Assembly: GCF_001423265.1 (NCBI RefSeq)
Contig: NZ_LMND01000001.1
Coordinates: 436,128 to 500,127, forward strand
DNA length: 64,000 nt
Source of the DNA: Methylobacterium sp. Leaf108
GTDB lineage: Bacteria > Pseudomonadota > Alphaproteobacteria > Rhizobiales > Beijerinckiaceae
Direction of reading: 5' to 3'
Shown piece by piece: positions 17,970-28,489 of the stretch (position 1 is the first letter of the stretch; each line of letters begins with the position of its first letter). Under the pieces are notes generated by a model. That model was given only the letters and a program-made list of their open reading frames with translations, had not been told where the DNA came from and did no database searches. The position numbers were made by a program, and so were the translations under genes.

Positions 17970-17973
<4 letters not shown>
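16876..17973 (+). CDS. Polytopic membrane protein of unknown function
   Basis: This 365-residue protein has a soluble N-terminus of about 50 residues followed by roughly nine hydrophobic segments up to residue 345, and a basic, proline-rich C-terminus. The layout resembles DUF2157-type membrane proteins, but I do not recognise a signature. Its stop overlaps the hslU start as ATGA, so hslU is probably translated in part by coupling from this gene. A link to membrane-protein turnover by HslUV is only a positional guess. Confidence 0.7.
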
Positions 17974-19283
<1,310 letters not shown>

Positions 19284-19304
19284 CGCGGCCGAGGGGCGTC
19301 GGCG

Positions 19305-20750
19305 CTACTGCGTGATGTGGGCGACCTGGACGGCCTGGTCGAACATGGCGTTCAGCGCGGCGGTGATGTCGGCCGGCGTGTTGGCCGTCCGGAAGAAGCC
19401 GGGCGAGGCGCAGGCCTTCAACGGCACGTCGAGGGTCGGGCTGAACCCGTTCACGATCCCGTTCTCCCAAGCCACTCCACCGCCGCGATCGACGTAAGCG
19501 ATCTGGTTGTAGGGAATATGCAGGATCGAGATCGTGGCACCGTCGTCCTTCAACGCCTGGCATTCCTTCGGGTCCATCTTAGACGGCTTGGAGCCGTCCC
19601 ACCAGGCATCGCCGTGACCAGGGAAAGTGGAAGGCCTGCCGGGGTAAGAATAAGGGCTGCTGCTGTTTTTCTTCACAAAATAGTGCTGATCGTTCTGCAT
19701 CCCGTCCGTGATCACGAAGATAAATGACTTCGGCACCGACGCGGTCGAGCCGTCGCCGAACTTCGAGACCGTCGTGCGCATCTTCTTGAACGCATCGTCG
19801 AAGTGGGTTCCTCCACTTCCCGTCCCGGTGGTCGGATCCCCCGCCGTGAAGAGTTGCGTGGTTCCGGTGTCGAGCAGGTTCGTGAACGCGAGCGGCCATG
19901 ACGAACCACATTGGGCTGCCGTATTCAGGGAGGAGATGTTGCTCGTCAGCGGCGACAGCGTCGCAAGCTGATTGATGAACGGATAAATCCCGACGCGATA
20001 TTGATCGGTGACGCTGGAAGTGGCTGCGCGGGCGAGGAGAGAGCAGACCGCCGAGTTCACGGCGTCGGATCGCAGCTGGATCTTGCCGGCCGCCAGGGTC
20101 CAACCCTTCCTGTCCGGAAAGTGACAGGCGAACTGGCAGCCCTGCTTGTAGTCGTCGTACATATCGTCGTTCTTGCTGGCCAGGGTCGTCATGCCGGCGG
20201 CCGTCGTCGGCAACCCCATCGAGCCGGACACGTCGACCATCAGATAGAAGTCCAGGTAGCTCGACACGTCGGCGGCGGCGGACGTCGTGTTCTGGAGGTT
20301 CACGGTCGGGACGTTGAAGATCCGCCCGAAGCTGTTCTGCACGACGGCCGTGTAGGTGACCGTCGATCGGAACGTCTGCCCCGTGCGCGTCAATTGAGGC
20401 GTCTGCAGCTGGTACGTGCCGAGCGAGATGTTGCCGGCGTTGACCTTGAAGACACTGGTGGCCTGGGCGATCCCGGCGGCGATCGCCTTGGTCGTCACGC
20501 CGGTTTGGGTGGGATTGTTGGCGAGATACGTCTTCGCCGTCACGACCGCGGCCACCGCCGCGGCATCGGCCGCACGATCCAGTTTCGCCTTGTTGCTGGT
20601 CGCGACGCCGTAATCGATGCCGAGCCCGACGATGCCGATCACGGGGATCAGGGTGAACGCGAAGATGATTCCGACACTACCCTCGATCCTGCTCCGGATC
20701 GACGACGAGCGAGATCTGGCGGATGCGGTCCGACCCGGAAGTTTCAGCAT
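19305..20750 (-). CDS. TadG-like pilus assembly protein with VWA domain
   Basis: This 481-residue protein starts with a basic, serine-rich stretch and a Tad-type N-terminal membrane helix (EGSVGIIFAFTLIPVIGIVGLGIDYG). A von Willebrand factor A domain follows whose metal-binding site DVSGS (D173, S175, S177) is intact, with the later IFVITDGMQN. Several cysteines suggest disulfides in the exported domain. It is the last of three overlapping leftward genes for TadE/TadG-type pseudopilins, which help assemble Flp/Tad pili. Its ATG lies 7 bp inside the preceding gene. Confidence 0.83.
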   Translation of the reverse strand: MLKLPGRTASARSRSSSIRSRIEGSVGIIFAFTLIPVIGIVGLGIDYGVATSNKAKLDRAADAAAVAAVVTAKTYLANNPTQTGVTTKAIAAGIAQATSVFKVNAGNISLGTYQLQTPQLTRTGQTFRSTVTYTAVVQNSFGRIFNVPTVNLQNTTSAAADVSSYLDFYLMVDVSGSMGLPTTAAGMTTLASKNDDMYDDYKQGCQFACHFPDRKGWTLAAGKIQLRSDAVNSAVCSLLARAATSSVTDQYRVGIYPFINQLATLSPLTSNISSLNTAAQCGSSWPLAFTNLLDTGTTQLFTAGDPTTGTGSGGTHFDDAFKKMRTTVSKFGDGSTASVPKSFIFVITDGMQNDQHYFVKKNSSSPYSYPGRPSTFPGHGDAWWDGSKPSKMDPKECQALKDDGATISILHIPYNQIAYVDRGGGVAWENGIVNGFSPTLDVPLKACASPGFFRTANTPADITAALNAMFDQAVQVAHITQ

Positions 20751-21445
20751 TTCGAACCGATCCCGTCGCTGTTCGTCGTGTCGTAATTGATGAGCGTCGC
20801 ATAGCGCGGCTGCATGTAGGCCGTGCGAGCGATCTTGATCGCAGGCACGAAGTTCTCGCCGAACGTCGGCTTGAAGGTGAACACGACATCGACCACGACG
20901 ATGGAGGCGGCCCCGAAGATCGACCGCGGCAGGGTCGTCGCCGAGGGAGGATTCGTGTCGTCGACCGGCGTCTGCTTGGGCGTGCAGGTCCGAAAGCCCC
21001 CTCCATGGACACCGGTACTGGTCCAGACCACGGAGGCTTCCCGGCAGGAGCTCGGATCGGCCGACGCCTGGCAGTTTCCCGAGACCGGGGTGAAGCGGAT
21101 GCTGGCGAAGTTGATGGCGATGTTCTGCCACCACTGGACGCCCTTTTGCTTGGCGTCGGCCATCACGTAGGGAAACGTCACCAGGGCCGCGTCGTAGGCG
21201 AAGTGCAGGTCGAGGGCATTGACGGTGGCCTCCGACGCCCCGGCCGGGGGAACGGCCTGGGAGATCATCTCGCCGATGGATCGGGCGAGGAGATCCACCC
21301 GCCGCGCCGCGTTGGTGTAGGAGACGACCTGGATCCCCCCCAGCATGATCGCGAAGAGGATCGGCATGATGAGCGCGAACTCGATCGCGGCCATAGCCTT
21401 GCGATCGCGGAGGAAGGCTCCGATCGGTATCGCCCGGCCGGCCAT
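20744..21445 (-). CDS. TadE-like pseudopilin, second copy
   Basis: This 233-residue protein has the TadE signature AAIEFALIMPILFAIMLGGIQ near residue 18 as a single membrane anchor, followed by an exported domain with paired cysteines. The ATG shares a base with the stop of the preceding TadE gene (TGATG), so the two are translationally coupled. It would be a minor structural or assembly component of a Tad pilus. No tad secretion ATPase or flp pilin gene is in the window. Confidence 0.82.
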   Translation of the reverse strand: MAGRAIPIGAFLRDRKAMAAIEFALIMPILFAIMLGGIQVVSYTNAARRVDLLARSIGEMISQAVPPAGASEATVNALDLHFAYDAALVTFPYVMADAKQKGVQWWQNIAINFASIRFTPVSGNCQASADPSSCREASVVWTSTGVHGGGFRTCTPKQTPVDDTNPPSATTLPRSIFGAASIVVVDVVFTFKPTFGENFVPAIKIARTAYMQPRYATLINYDTTNSDGIGSKC

Positions 21446-21987
21446 CAGTATTTTTCGTTTCTGAAAACGGCGGTCGACACGGCGAGATAGGCGGGCGATC
21501 CCTTGTACTGCGTACTTCCGAGCATGGTCGTCATGAAGGACGGCAGCACCCGGATCGGATAGATGACCTGCAGATACTGGTAGTCGCCCTGTACGCCCAT
21601 GTTGAATGTCCCCGCGCCGGGGGTCAGGTCCGGGATCTTGAGACCGCTCACATCGTCTTTCACGAAGGTGTAGTATCCGCCGGGCCCTCCCGACTTGGGA
21701 ACGATGTAGAGGTTGACGATCAGGTCGGCGCAATCCATCGCGCTGGGAAGCCGGCCGCAGATGTTGCTGGTCAACGTGCTCTGGGTCATGGACGATGCCT
21801 GGGCCGAACCGGTCATGATCGACCGCGACGCCTGCGCCGTGGCGTTGTCGAGTTCCTGGTTGAGGTACAGCCCCGTTCCCACCACCATGACGAAGACGAT
21901 CGTCAGGAGCAGCATCGGAGCCACGAGCGCGAACTCGACGGCGGTGCTTCCGCGGTTGCAGGCGATCCGTCTTGCGATTCGATCCAT
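21445..21987 (-). CDS. TadE-like pseudopilin
   Basis: This 180-residue protein carries the TadE pattern GSTAVEFALVAPMLLLTIVF behind a basic N-terminus MDRIARRIACNR. I chose the ATG at 21987 because the longer frame upstream adds an arginine-rich stretch unlike a pseudopilin leader. The exported part is short and has two cysteines. It is the first gene of the three-gene cluster TadE-TadE-TadG. Confidence 0.82.
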   Translation of the reverse strand: MDRIARRIACNRGSTAVEFALVAPMLLLTIVFVMVVGTGLYLNQELDNATAQASRSIMTGSAQASSMTQSTLTSNICGRLPSAMDCADLIVNLYIVPKSGGPGGYYTFVKDDVSGLKIPDLTPGAGTFNMGVQGDYQYLQVIYPIRVLPSFMTTMLGSTQYKGSPAYLAVSTAVFRNEKY

Positions 21988-22414
21988 CGGTGTCGGCGGC
22001 GATCTGGCGTTGGTTGTCGGCCGGGCTCGTGCCTCGCGCGGACCCGCCGAGAGCCGACACCGGAGGGACGCTCGCCGGCAGGCAAGCTTGGACTGCGCAG
22101 TCCGATCACTAGCGATCAAACCTTAACTTACGATAAAAAACTCGCCGATATCCCGCGATGCTGTCGAATGAGTCGTGCACCAAGTCATTCCCGCAGGTCG
22201 AACAAGGATAGTCTGTCGGGTCCGTGTCAAAAAGCGCCCGTGATCGGACCCATCGTGGTTTCGACGCGATGCCGAAGCCCGCTCCGGCCTTGCCGTGGGC
22301 ACCGGTGTGCGGCACGGGCGACCACGGGCGACATCCGGCTTGCCGCCCGGCGCCTCGGGGATCACATGGGGCGGGTCGGCGCGCTGGCCGGCGCAGCGAG
22401 GGTCACCGCTCATC
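21988..22414. other. Divergent intergenic region, tadE / aldehyde dehydrogenase
   Basis: This 427-bp gap holds the promoters for both directions. Positions 22100-22160 are strongly AT-rich for this genome, and a near-palindrome GATCACTAGCGATC (about 22105-22118) could be an operator for the pilus genes. Open frames running through the region look like shadows and have no family resemblance. Confidence 0.45.
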
Positions 22415-23845
22415 ATGTATCCGGACATCGATCTGCATATCGCGGGCGCCTGGACGCCGGGCTCGGGCGGCCAGACCCTGCCCGTCCTCAACCCGGCCAC
22501 CGGCGACGCGCTCGGTCGGCTGGCCGTGGCGACGACGGACGACCTCGACAGGGCGCTGGCCGCGGCCGAGCGCGGCTTTGCCGCCTGGCGGACGGTCAGC
22601 GCGTTCGACCGCGCCAAGATCATGAGGCGCGCGGCCGAGACCCTGCGCGAGGGCGTCGAGGACATCGCCCGGATCATGACGCTGGAGCAGGGCAAGCCCC
22701 TGGCCGAGGCGCGCATCGAGACCCTGGCCGCCGCCGACGTGATCGACTGGTTCGCGGAAGAAGGAAAGCGGGCCTACGGGCGGGTGATCCCCTCGCGCCT
22801 GCCGCAGGTGCAGCAGGTGGTGCTGCGCCAGCCCGTGGGCGTGGTGGCGGCCTTCACGCCCTGGAACTTTCCGATCAACCAGGCGGTCCGCAAGATCTCC
22901 GCGGCCCTCTGCACCGGCTGTTCCGTCATCCTCAAGGGACCCGAGGACACGCCGGCGAGCTGCGCCGCCCTGGTGCGCGCCTTCCTGGACGCGGGCGTGC
23001 CGGGGGACGTGCTGTCCCTGGTGTTCGGCGATCCGGCCGCGATCTCGTCCTACCTGATCCCGCATCCGGTGGTGGCCAAGATTTCGTTCACGGGTTCCAC
23101 GGCGGTGGGCAAGGAACTGGCCGCCCTGGCCGGCCGCCACATGAAGCGGGTGACGATGGAACTCGGCGGGCACGCCCCGGCCCTGGTGTTCGACGACGCC
23201 GACGTCGAGCGCGCGGTGGAGGTGCTGGCCGCCAACAAGTTCCGCAACGCCGGGCAGGTCTGCGTGGCCCCGACGCGCTTCCTCGTCCAGGATCGCGTGT
23301 TCGCGGCGTTCCGCGACCGCTTCGTCGAGCGGGCCCGCGGCCTCGTCGTCGGCGACGGCCTGGCGCCCGAGACCACGATGGGACCGCTGATCCACGGCCG
23401 GCGCCTGGAGGCGATGGAGGCCCTGTGCGCCGATGCCGTGGCGCTGGGCGCCGGCGTGGCGACGGGGGGTGGCCGCATCGGCAACCGCGGCCATTTCTTC
23501 GCCCCCACCGTCCTCACCGAGGTTCCCCGCGAGGCCAGGATCATGAACGAGGAGCCGTTCGGGCCGGTGGCCCTCATCCAGCGGTTCTCCGACGACGAGG
23601 AGGCCTTCGCCGAGGCCAACCGTCTCCCCTACGGCCTGGCGGCCTATGCCTACACGCGCTCGGCCGCGCGGGCCGCGCAGGTGGCGGCGCGGGTCGAGAG
23701 CGGCATGATCGGCATCAACCACCACGGCATCTCCCTGCCGGAGACGCCGTTCGGCGGCATGAAGGATTCGGGCTACGGCAGCGAGGGCGGGTCCGAAGCC
23801 CTCGACGGCTACCTCGCCACGAAGTTCGTGACGCAATCGTCCTGA
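22415..23845 (+). CDS. NAD(P)-dependent aldehyde dehydrogenase, semialdehyde type
   Basis: This 476-residue protein is a complete aldehyde dehydrogenase. The general base E249 (MELGGHAPALVF) and the nucleophile C283 (NAGQVCVAPTR) have the usual 34-residue spacing. The cofactor-binding FTGSTAVGKELA and C-terminal NEEPFGP motifs are intact. Overall it is closest to the succinate-semialdehyde/2-oxoglutarate-semialdehyde group, although the usual KPSE is KGPE here. The ATG at 22415 starts directly with MYPDIDLHIAG. No pathway partner is adjacent, so the substrate is uncertain. Confidence 0.87.
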   Translation: MYPDIDLHIAGAWTPGSGGQTLPVLNPATGDALGRLAVATTDDLDRALAAAERGFAAWRTVSAFDRAKIMRRAAETLREGVEDIARIMTLEQGKPLAEARIETLAAADVIDWFAEEGKRAYGRVIPSRLPQVQQVVLRQPVGVVAAFTPWNFPINQAVRKISAALCTGCSVILKGPEDTPASCAALVRAFLDAGVPGDVLSLVFGDPAAISSYLIPHPVVAKISFTGSTAVGKELAALAGRHMKRVTMELGGHAPALVFDDADVERAVEVLAANKFRNAGQVCVAPTRFLVQDRVFAAFRDRFVERARGLVVGDGLAPETTMGPLIHGRRLEAMEALCADAVALGAGVATGGGRIGNRGHFFAPTVLTEVPREARIMNEEPFGPVALIQRFSDDEEAFAEANRLPYGLAAYAYTRSAARAAQVAARVESGMIGINHHGISLPETPFGGMKDSGYGSEGGSEALDGYLATKFVTQSS

Positions 23846-23900
23846 AGCTACCGGCGAAACCGTGAACCGTCCGCAGCCCGCCCCGGGGGCGCCCTCGACG

Positions 23901-24128
23901 TCAGTAATGCGGCGGCGGCGGCTCGGGCGCGCTGCCGGAGGCCCGGCTGCCGGCTTCCTCGACCCGCTCGGTGAGGGCGGCGACCTGGCGCGTCAGGCGG
24001 TCGATCAGTCGCCACTGCTCCGTGATGGTGCGGTTGAGGTCGTCGAGCATGCGGTCCTGCTCGGTCAGGCGCATCTCCAGGGTGTCGATCCGGGCCGGGT
24101 CGATGGCGTTCACCGCGACAGCACTCAC
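23901..24128 (-). CDS. slyX: SlyX family protein
   Basis: This 75-residue protein is a short coiled coil (RIDTLEMRLTEQDRMLDDLN) with a proline-rich end PEPPPPHY, which is the standard SlyX ending. Its molecular function is unknown. It starts with a GTG at 24128 that overlaps the trhO stop as GTGA, so translation is coupled to trhO. Confidence 0.85.
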   Translation of the reverse strand: MSAVAVNAIDPARIDTLEMRLTEQDRMLDDLNRTITEQWRLIDRLTRQVAALTERVEEAGSRASGSAPEPPPPHY

Positions 24129-24877
24129 CGCAACGTCTCCGGGGCGTGGTCGGGCCGCTCGACGAGGCCGGGCCCCAGGGCGATCCGGTCGTCGAACACG
24201 AAGCAGTCGCCCCTCCAGCGGCTGTGCGCATCTGGCACCGTCTCGAGGTAGCGCAGGATGCCGCCGGCCAGGCTGTAGACCTCGCCGAACCCGCGCGCGC
24301 GCAGGTAGGCGCCCGCCTTCTCGCAGCGGATGCCGCCGGTGCAGAACATCGCCACCGCCGGATGGCGCGCGGGATCGAGGGCGTCGGCATAGGCGCGAAA
24401 CCCGGAGAACCGGGTCATGCCGGGGTCGATCGCGCCGGGAAAGCTCCCCAGCGCGACCTCAAACCGGTTGCGGGTATCGATGAGGAGGAGGTCCGGCCGG
24501 TCGAGGAGCGCATTCCAATCGCTCGCCGCCACGGGCCGGGCGCCCCCGGCGGCGGGGTCGGTGCGGCCGCCGTCGAAGGCCACGATCTCGCGCTTCACCC
24601 GCACCTTGAGCCGGCCGAACGGCGTCGCGCGTGCACCCGACAGCTTGCAGTCCATCTCTTGGAGCCGCCCCCCGAACAGCGGGCCGTGGCGCAGGGCGCC
24701 GAGGAAGGCGGCCATGTCGTCGCCCGCGCCGGCCACCGTGCCGTTGATGCCCTCCTGCGCCAGGAGGATCGTGCCCGAGATGCCATGGGCGAGGCAGAGC
24801 GCCTCGAGGCCGGGCCGGAGGTCCACGGCATCCGGCAGCGGGACGAACCGATAGAGGGCGGCCACGGCGAGGGTCAT
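24125..24877 (-). CDS. trhO: tRNA uridine(34) hydroxylase TrhO
   Basis: This 250-residue rhodanese-domain protein (YceA/TrhO family) performs oxygen-dependent 5-hydroxylation of the wobble uridine. The catalytic cysteine C179 lies in FCTGGIRCEKA, and the N-terminal ISGTILLAQEGINGTVAG motif is characteristic. The ATG at 24877 has TAGGGAT upstream. A start at 24913 would add residues not seen in the family. slyX follows with a 4-bp overlap. Confidence 0.92.
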   Translation of the reverse strand: MTLAVAALYRFVPLPDAVDLRPGLEALCLAHGISGTILLAQEGINGTVAGAGDDMAAFLGALRHGPLFGGRLQEMDCKLSGARATPFGRLKVRVKREIVAFDGGRTDPAAGGARPVAASDWNALLDRPDLLLIDTRNRFEVALGSFPGAIDPGMTRFSGFRAYADALDPARHPAVAMFCTGGIRCEKAGAYLRARGFGEVYSLAGGILRYLETVPDAHSRWRGDCFVFDDRIALGPGLVERPDHAPETLR

Positions 24878-25036
24878 CGCGGCATCCCTACCAAACACCT
24901 GCGGGCCCACCAAACCGGCGCGCGCGTCGCGGCCGCACGATCCCCGGCGAAACGGACGTCCGGGGCGCCAGGAGCGAATAATGCATACATAAGTTGTTGA
25001 CGGCCGCCTTTAACGCTTTTTTGGGGTGCCGTTACC

Positions 25037-27445
25037 ATGGTGCGTCCAGTGGTGGTGCGGACGTTCGACATGCTCTCGGTCCTCGGCTGTCTAGCCGACC
25101 AACACGATCCTTTGCTGGTCGCCGTCGCCTCCGTGATCTGCGCCCTGTCGGCCGTCACCGTGATCGGACTGCTGCGCCACGCCCAGGCCTCCGACGATCG
25201 CGGACGAAGCTTCTGGCTGGCCGTCGCGGCGCTCGCGGGCGGCTCGGGCATCTGGGCGACGCATTTCGTCGCGCTGATGGCCAATGCGTCGGCGCTGTCG
25301 AGCACCTACGCCATCGTTCCCACCGCGGCCTCCCTCGTCTTCGCGGTGGCACTCACCTGGGCGGGGCTGACGATCGCCCTGATCTCGGACCTGCGCGGCA
25401 GGGCCTGGATCGGCGGAACGATCCTGGGCGCCGGCATCGCGGCCATGCATTTCGCCGGCATGGTCGCCTTCGAGATCGGCGGTCGGTTCTCCTGGTCCGC
25501 CGACCTCGTCGCGGTCTCCATCGCCGCCGGCATGGTGTTCAGCAGTCTGTCCCTGTCGCTGGCCCTGCGGCGCGGCGCGGTCACGTTCCAGCTCGCGAGC
25601 GCCGGGCTTCTCGTGTGCGCCATCTGCGGCCACCATGTCACCGCGATGACCGCGCTCGCGATCGTACCCGTCGCGGATCTCGCCGGGCCGACGGCCGCGA
25701 TCCAGCCGGAGTGGATGGCGGCGGCCGTGGCCGTCATCAGCGCCATGGTCCTCGCCATGGCCTGCGCCGCCCTCACCCTCGACATCCGGGACCGGCGCCA
25801 GGCCGGCCTCCAGGGCGAGCGCCTGCGCAGCCTCGCCAACGCGGCGGTGGAATCCCTGGTGATCTGCCGGGGCGACGTGATCGTGAGCGCCAACGACAGC
25901 TTCGTCGCCATCGCGGGCGTGGACGCCGACCGGCTGGTGGGATCGCACCTGTCGGAGCTTCTGCCGTCCGACGCGATCCACCTCGCCCTCGACCGGTCCG
26001 GGGGCACCCCCGTCGAAGCGCGGATGCGCGGTGCCGACGGCCACGACATCCCGGTCGCCCTGGTCGGGCGCGGCCTCGACTACGCCGGCGAACCGCACGT
26101 CGCCTTTTCCATCGGCGACCTGCGCGCCCGGCATCGGGCGGAACGCCGGATCGAGTTCCTGGCGCATCACGACGCCCTGACCGGGCTGCCCAACCGCACG
26201 CGCTTCCACGCCCGCCTCGACCAGGACATGCGGGTCGCCGATGCGCTGTGCGGACGGCTGGCGGTCCTCTCCCTCGACCTCGACGGCTTCAAGGAGATCA
26301 ACGACCTCTTCGGCCAGGCCGGCGGCGATGCGGTCCTCCGGCGTGTCGCCACCGTGGTGTCGGGCCTGCTCGACGGTGCGATGACCATGGGTCGCCTCGG
26401 GGGCGACGAGTTCGGCATCATCTGTCCCTGCCACCAGGCGGTGGCGGCCGGGCGGCTCGCCGAGCGCATCATGGCGGCGCTGCGCCAGACCAAGTGCACC
26501 GGCGCCAACGCCAGCATCGGCATCGCCCTCTTTCCCGACGACGCCACCGGGCGGGAGGACCTGATGAACGCCGCCGCGACGGCGCTGAGCCGCGCCAAGG
26601 CGCAGGCGCGCGGCGGCTACCGCTTCTTCGAGGCGCAGATGGGCTCCGAGGTCCGCGAGCGGCGCTCGATCGAGCACGACCTGCGCCACGCCATCGCCCG
26701 GGGCGAACTGCGGGTGGTCTACCAGCCCCAGACCGACGTTCAGACCGGCGTCACCACGGGCTTCGAGGCGCTGCTGCGCTGGGTCCATCCCGAGCGCGGG
26801 ACGGTCTCGCCGGGGATCTTCATCCCCATCGCCGAGGAATGCGCCATCATCCTCGAGATCGGCGACTGGGTCCTGCGCGAGGCCTGCCGCGAGGCGGCGC
26901 GCTGGACCAACCCGCTGGGAATCGCCGTCAACGTCTCCGGCGTGCAGATCCATACGCCGGGCTTCGTCGGGAGCGTCCGCGAGATCCTGGCCGAGGCCGG
27001 CCTCGATCCGGCCCGCCTGGAGATCGAGATCACCGAGACGGCGCTGATCCGCGATCCGGCCCATGCGCTCTCGGCGCTCCTCGAACTCAAGGCGCTCGGC
27101 ATCGGCATCGCCATGGACGATTTCGGCACCGGCTATTCGTCGCTGTCGAACCTGCGCAGCTTCCCCTTCGGCAAGATCAAGATCGACCGCTCGTTCATCC
27201 ACGGGGTCGACCTCAACCGGCAGGCCGCGGCCATCGTCCGGTCGGTGCTCGGCCTCGGGCGCGGGCTCGGCCTGCCGGTGCTGGCCGAGGGCGTCGAGAC
27301 GGCGGGGGAGTTGCGGTTCCTCCAGGCGGAGAACTGCGATTCCGCGCAGGGCTACCTGATGGGCCGCCCCGGCGAGATCGCGCTGTTCTCGGATGCCACC
27401 CACGGCACGCCGGAACGGACGGAGATCCCGGCGAAGGCGGCCTGA
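25037..27445 (+). CDS. MHYT-PAS-GGDEF-EAL cyclic-di-GMP signalling protein
   Basis: This 802-residue membrane protein begins with about seven helices carrying MHYT-type motifs (THFVALM, MHFAGM, HHVTAM) that are proposed to sense a diatomic gas or copper. A PAS-like region follows at about 270-375, then a GGDEF domain with an intact GGDEF near residue 455, and an EAL domain with FEALLRW near 576 and DDFGTGYSS. Both the synthesis and the breakdown motif for c-di-GMP are present. A second start at 25070 is possible. A terminator hairpin follows. Confidence 0.93.
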   Translation: MVRPVVVRTFDMLSVLGCLADQHDPLLVAVASVICALSAVTVIGLLRHAQASDDRGRSFWLAVAALAGGSGIWATHFVALMANASALSSTYAIVPTAASLVFAVALTWAGLTIALISDLRGRAWIGGTILGAGIAAMHFAGMVAFEIGGRFSWSADLVAVSIAAGMVFSSLSLSLALRRGAVTFQLASAGLLVCAICGHHVTAMTALAIVPVADLAGPTAAIQPEWMAAAVAVISAMVLAMACAALTLDIRDRRQAGLQGERLRSLANAAVESLVICRGDVIVSANDSFVAIAGVDADRLVGSHLSELLPSDAIHLALDRSGGTPVEARMRGADGHDIPVALVGRGLDYAGEPHVAFSIGDLRARHRAERRIEFLAHHDALTGLPNRTRFHARLDQDMRVADALCGRLAVLSLDLDGFKEINDLFGQAGGDAVLRRVATVVSGLLDGAMTMGRLGGDEFGIICPCHQAVAAGRLAERIMAALRQTKCTGANASIGIALFPDDATGREDLMNAAATALSRAKAQARGGYRFFEAQMGSEVRERRSIEHDLRHAIARGELRVVYQPQTDVQTGVTTGFEALLRWVHPERGTVSPGIFIPIAEECAIILEIGDWVLREACREAARWTNPLGIAVNVSGVQIHTPGFVGSVREILAEAGLDPARLEIEITETALIRDPAHALSALLELKALGIGIAMDDFGTGYSSLSNLRSFPFGKIKIDRSFIHGVDLNRQAAAIVRSVLGLGRGLGLPVLAEGVETAGELRFLQAENCDSAQGYLMGRPGEIALFSDATHGTPERTEIPAKAA

Positions 27446-27455
27446 GGATTCCGAA

Positions 27456-27490
27456 CGAAAAGGGCCGCCCCGGATGGAGCGGCCCATTTC
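27456..27490. terminator. Bidirectional terminator between convergent genes
   Basis: GGGCCGC (from 27462) pairs with GCGGCCC (ending 27485), flanked by GAAAA on the left and ATTTC on the right. It would stop transcripts both from the GGDEF-EAL gene and from the convergent DUF4142 gene. Confidence 0.7.
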
Positions 27491-27514
27491 GCATGGTCGG
27501 AGGGTCGGCGGGGT

Positions 27515-28225
27515 TCAGCCGCCGATGCGGCCGGCGAGCCGGGCCGAATGGCCGTGCTCGTTGGCGATGTAGGGCAATGCCTGACGGGCGAACGCGCGGC
27601 CCTGGCTGTCGTCGCCGTTGCGGGCGTAGGCATCGTAGAGGCCGAGCGTCCGGGCGTCCGAGCGCGCCTGCTGGCTCACGTAGGTCCGGTCGAAGTCGCG
27701 TCCGCCGCGGGCGGTCTTGAGGCGGTCGATGCGGGCCTGGCCCTCGGCGCCGATGGCGACGCGACGGCCGGGCTCGGCCGGGCTGTTGTCGATGATGCCG
27801 ACGCCGCCGAGCACGCCGCCGACGATCGTCTGCGCGATGGTCACCGGCGCCAGCACCACGCCGATCGGGTTGTCGAGGCGGGTCTCGAAGGGCTGCACGT
27901 CGGACACCACGGTGCCGCCGGCGGTGAGCGAGGTGCCGGCCGGCAGCAGCGCATCGGTGGTGGCCTTGCGCTCCACGAGGACGTTCTTGGCGTAGGCGCG
28001 GACGTTCGGGTTGCGCGAGCGCTCGAGGGCGATGCGGCTCGACTCGATGCTCACGGCGTCCGAGCGCAGGGCGGCGCCGCGGAAGGCCTCGGTGTTTCTG
28101 GCCTCGGGCGCATCGGCGTCGAACTGCGGCGCCACGCGCACGGACAGCGCATCCTGGGCGAAGGCCGGCGTGGCCAGGGCGGCCACGGACAGGCCGAGGG
28201 CGGCGATGAGGCGAAGGTTGGACAT
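27515..28225 (-). CDS. DUF4142 (ferritin-like) exported protein
   Basis: This 236-residue protein has a clear signal peptide (LRLIAALGLSVAALATPAFA) and a helical DUF4142 domain that includes SDAVSIESSRIALERSRNPNVRAYAK. A glycine-rich hydrophobic patch lies in the middle (VGGVLGGVGI), and a second helical part HGHSARL closes the protein. The domain probably acts in the periplasm in stress tolerance. An EcfG-type promoter at 28284-28308 matches stress control of this family. The ATG at 28225 has GAGGA upstream. Confidence 0.85.
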   Translation of the reverse strand: MSNLRLIAALGLSVAALATPAFAQDALSVRVAPQFDADAPEARNTEAFRGAALRSDAVSIESSRIALERSRNPNVRAYAKNVLVERKATTDALLPAGTSLTAGGTVVSDVQPFETRLDNPIGVVLAPVTIAQTIVGGVLGGVGIIDNSPAEPGRRVAIGAEGQARIDRLKTARGGRDFDRTYVSQQARSDARTLGLYDAYARNGDDSQGRAFARQALPYIANEHGHSARLAGRIGG

Positions 28226-28283
28226 GGGGGAGTTGTTCCTCGTGCGCCTTTGCGGCGCTTGGTTGAACGTGTCGTGCTGCATG

Positions 28284-28308
28284 AACGGTCGGTTAACGGG
28301 CCCGTTCC
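28284..28308 (-). promoter_or_regulatory. EcfG general-stress promoter for the DUF4142 gene
   Basis: On the minus strand the sequence reads GGAAC, 16 bp, CGTT, a full match to the EcfG (PhyR-NepR) promoter consensus of Methylobacterium and relatives. The start of transcription would be near 28276, leaving a leader of about 50 nt before the DUF4142 ATG. Confidence 0.75.
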
Positions 28309-28489
28309 TGCGCTCACGGCATGGCTGGGGTGCGAGCCGCCGCCCGCAACCGCGGTGACCGGCGAGGCTGGCCGCCATTCCCTCTCGCATGCGGACCAGC
28401 GCCACGGGGGCTTCTCCCGACCGGCACACCGCCGCCGGTCCATCCCCGCTTCACAAGTCCCGTCTTTCCTGGCACGTCCAAAAACGACC

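Noticed and set aside
22295..22414. Upstream extension of the aldehyde dehydrogenase
   Set aside because: The extra 40 residues are arginine/proline-rich and unlike the family; the ATG at 22415 starts the conserved region.
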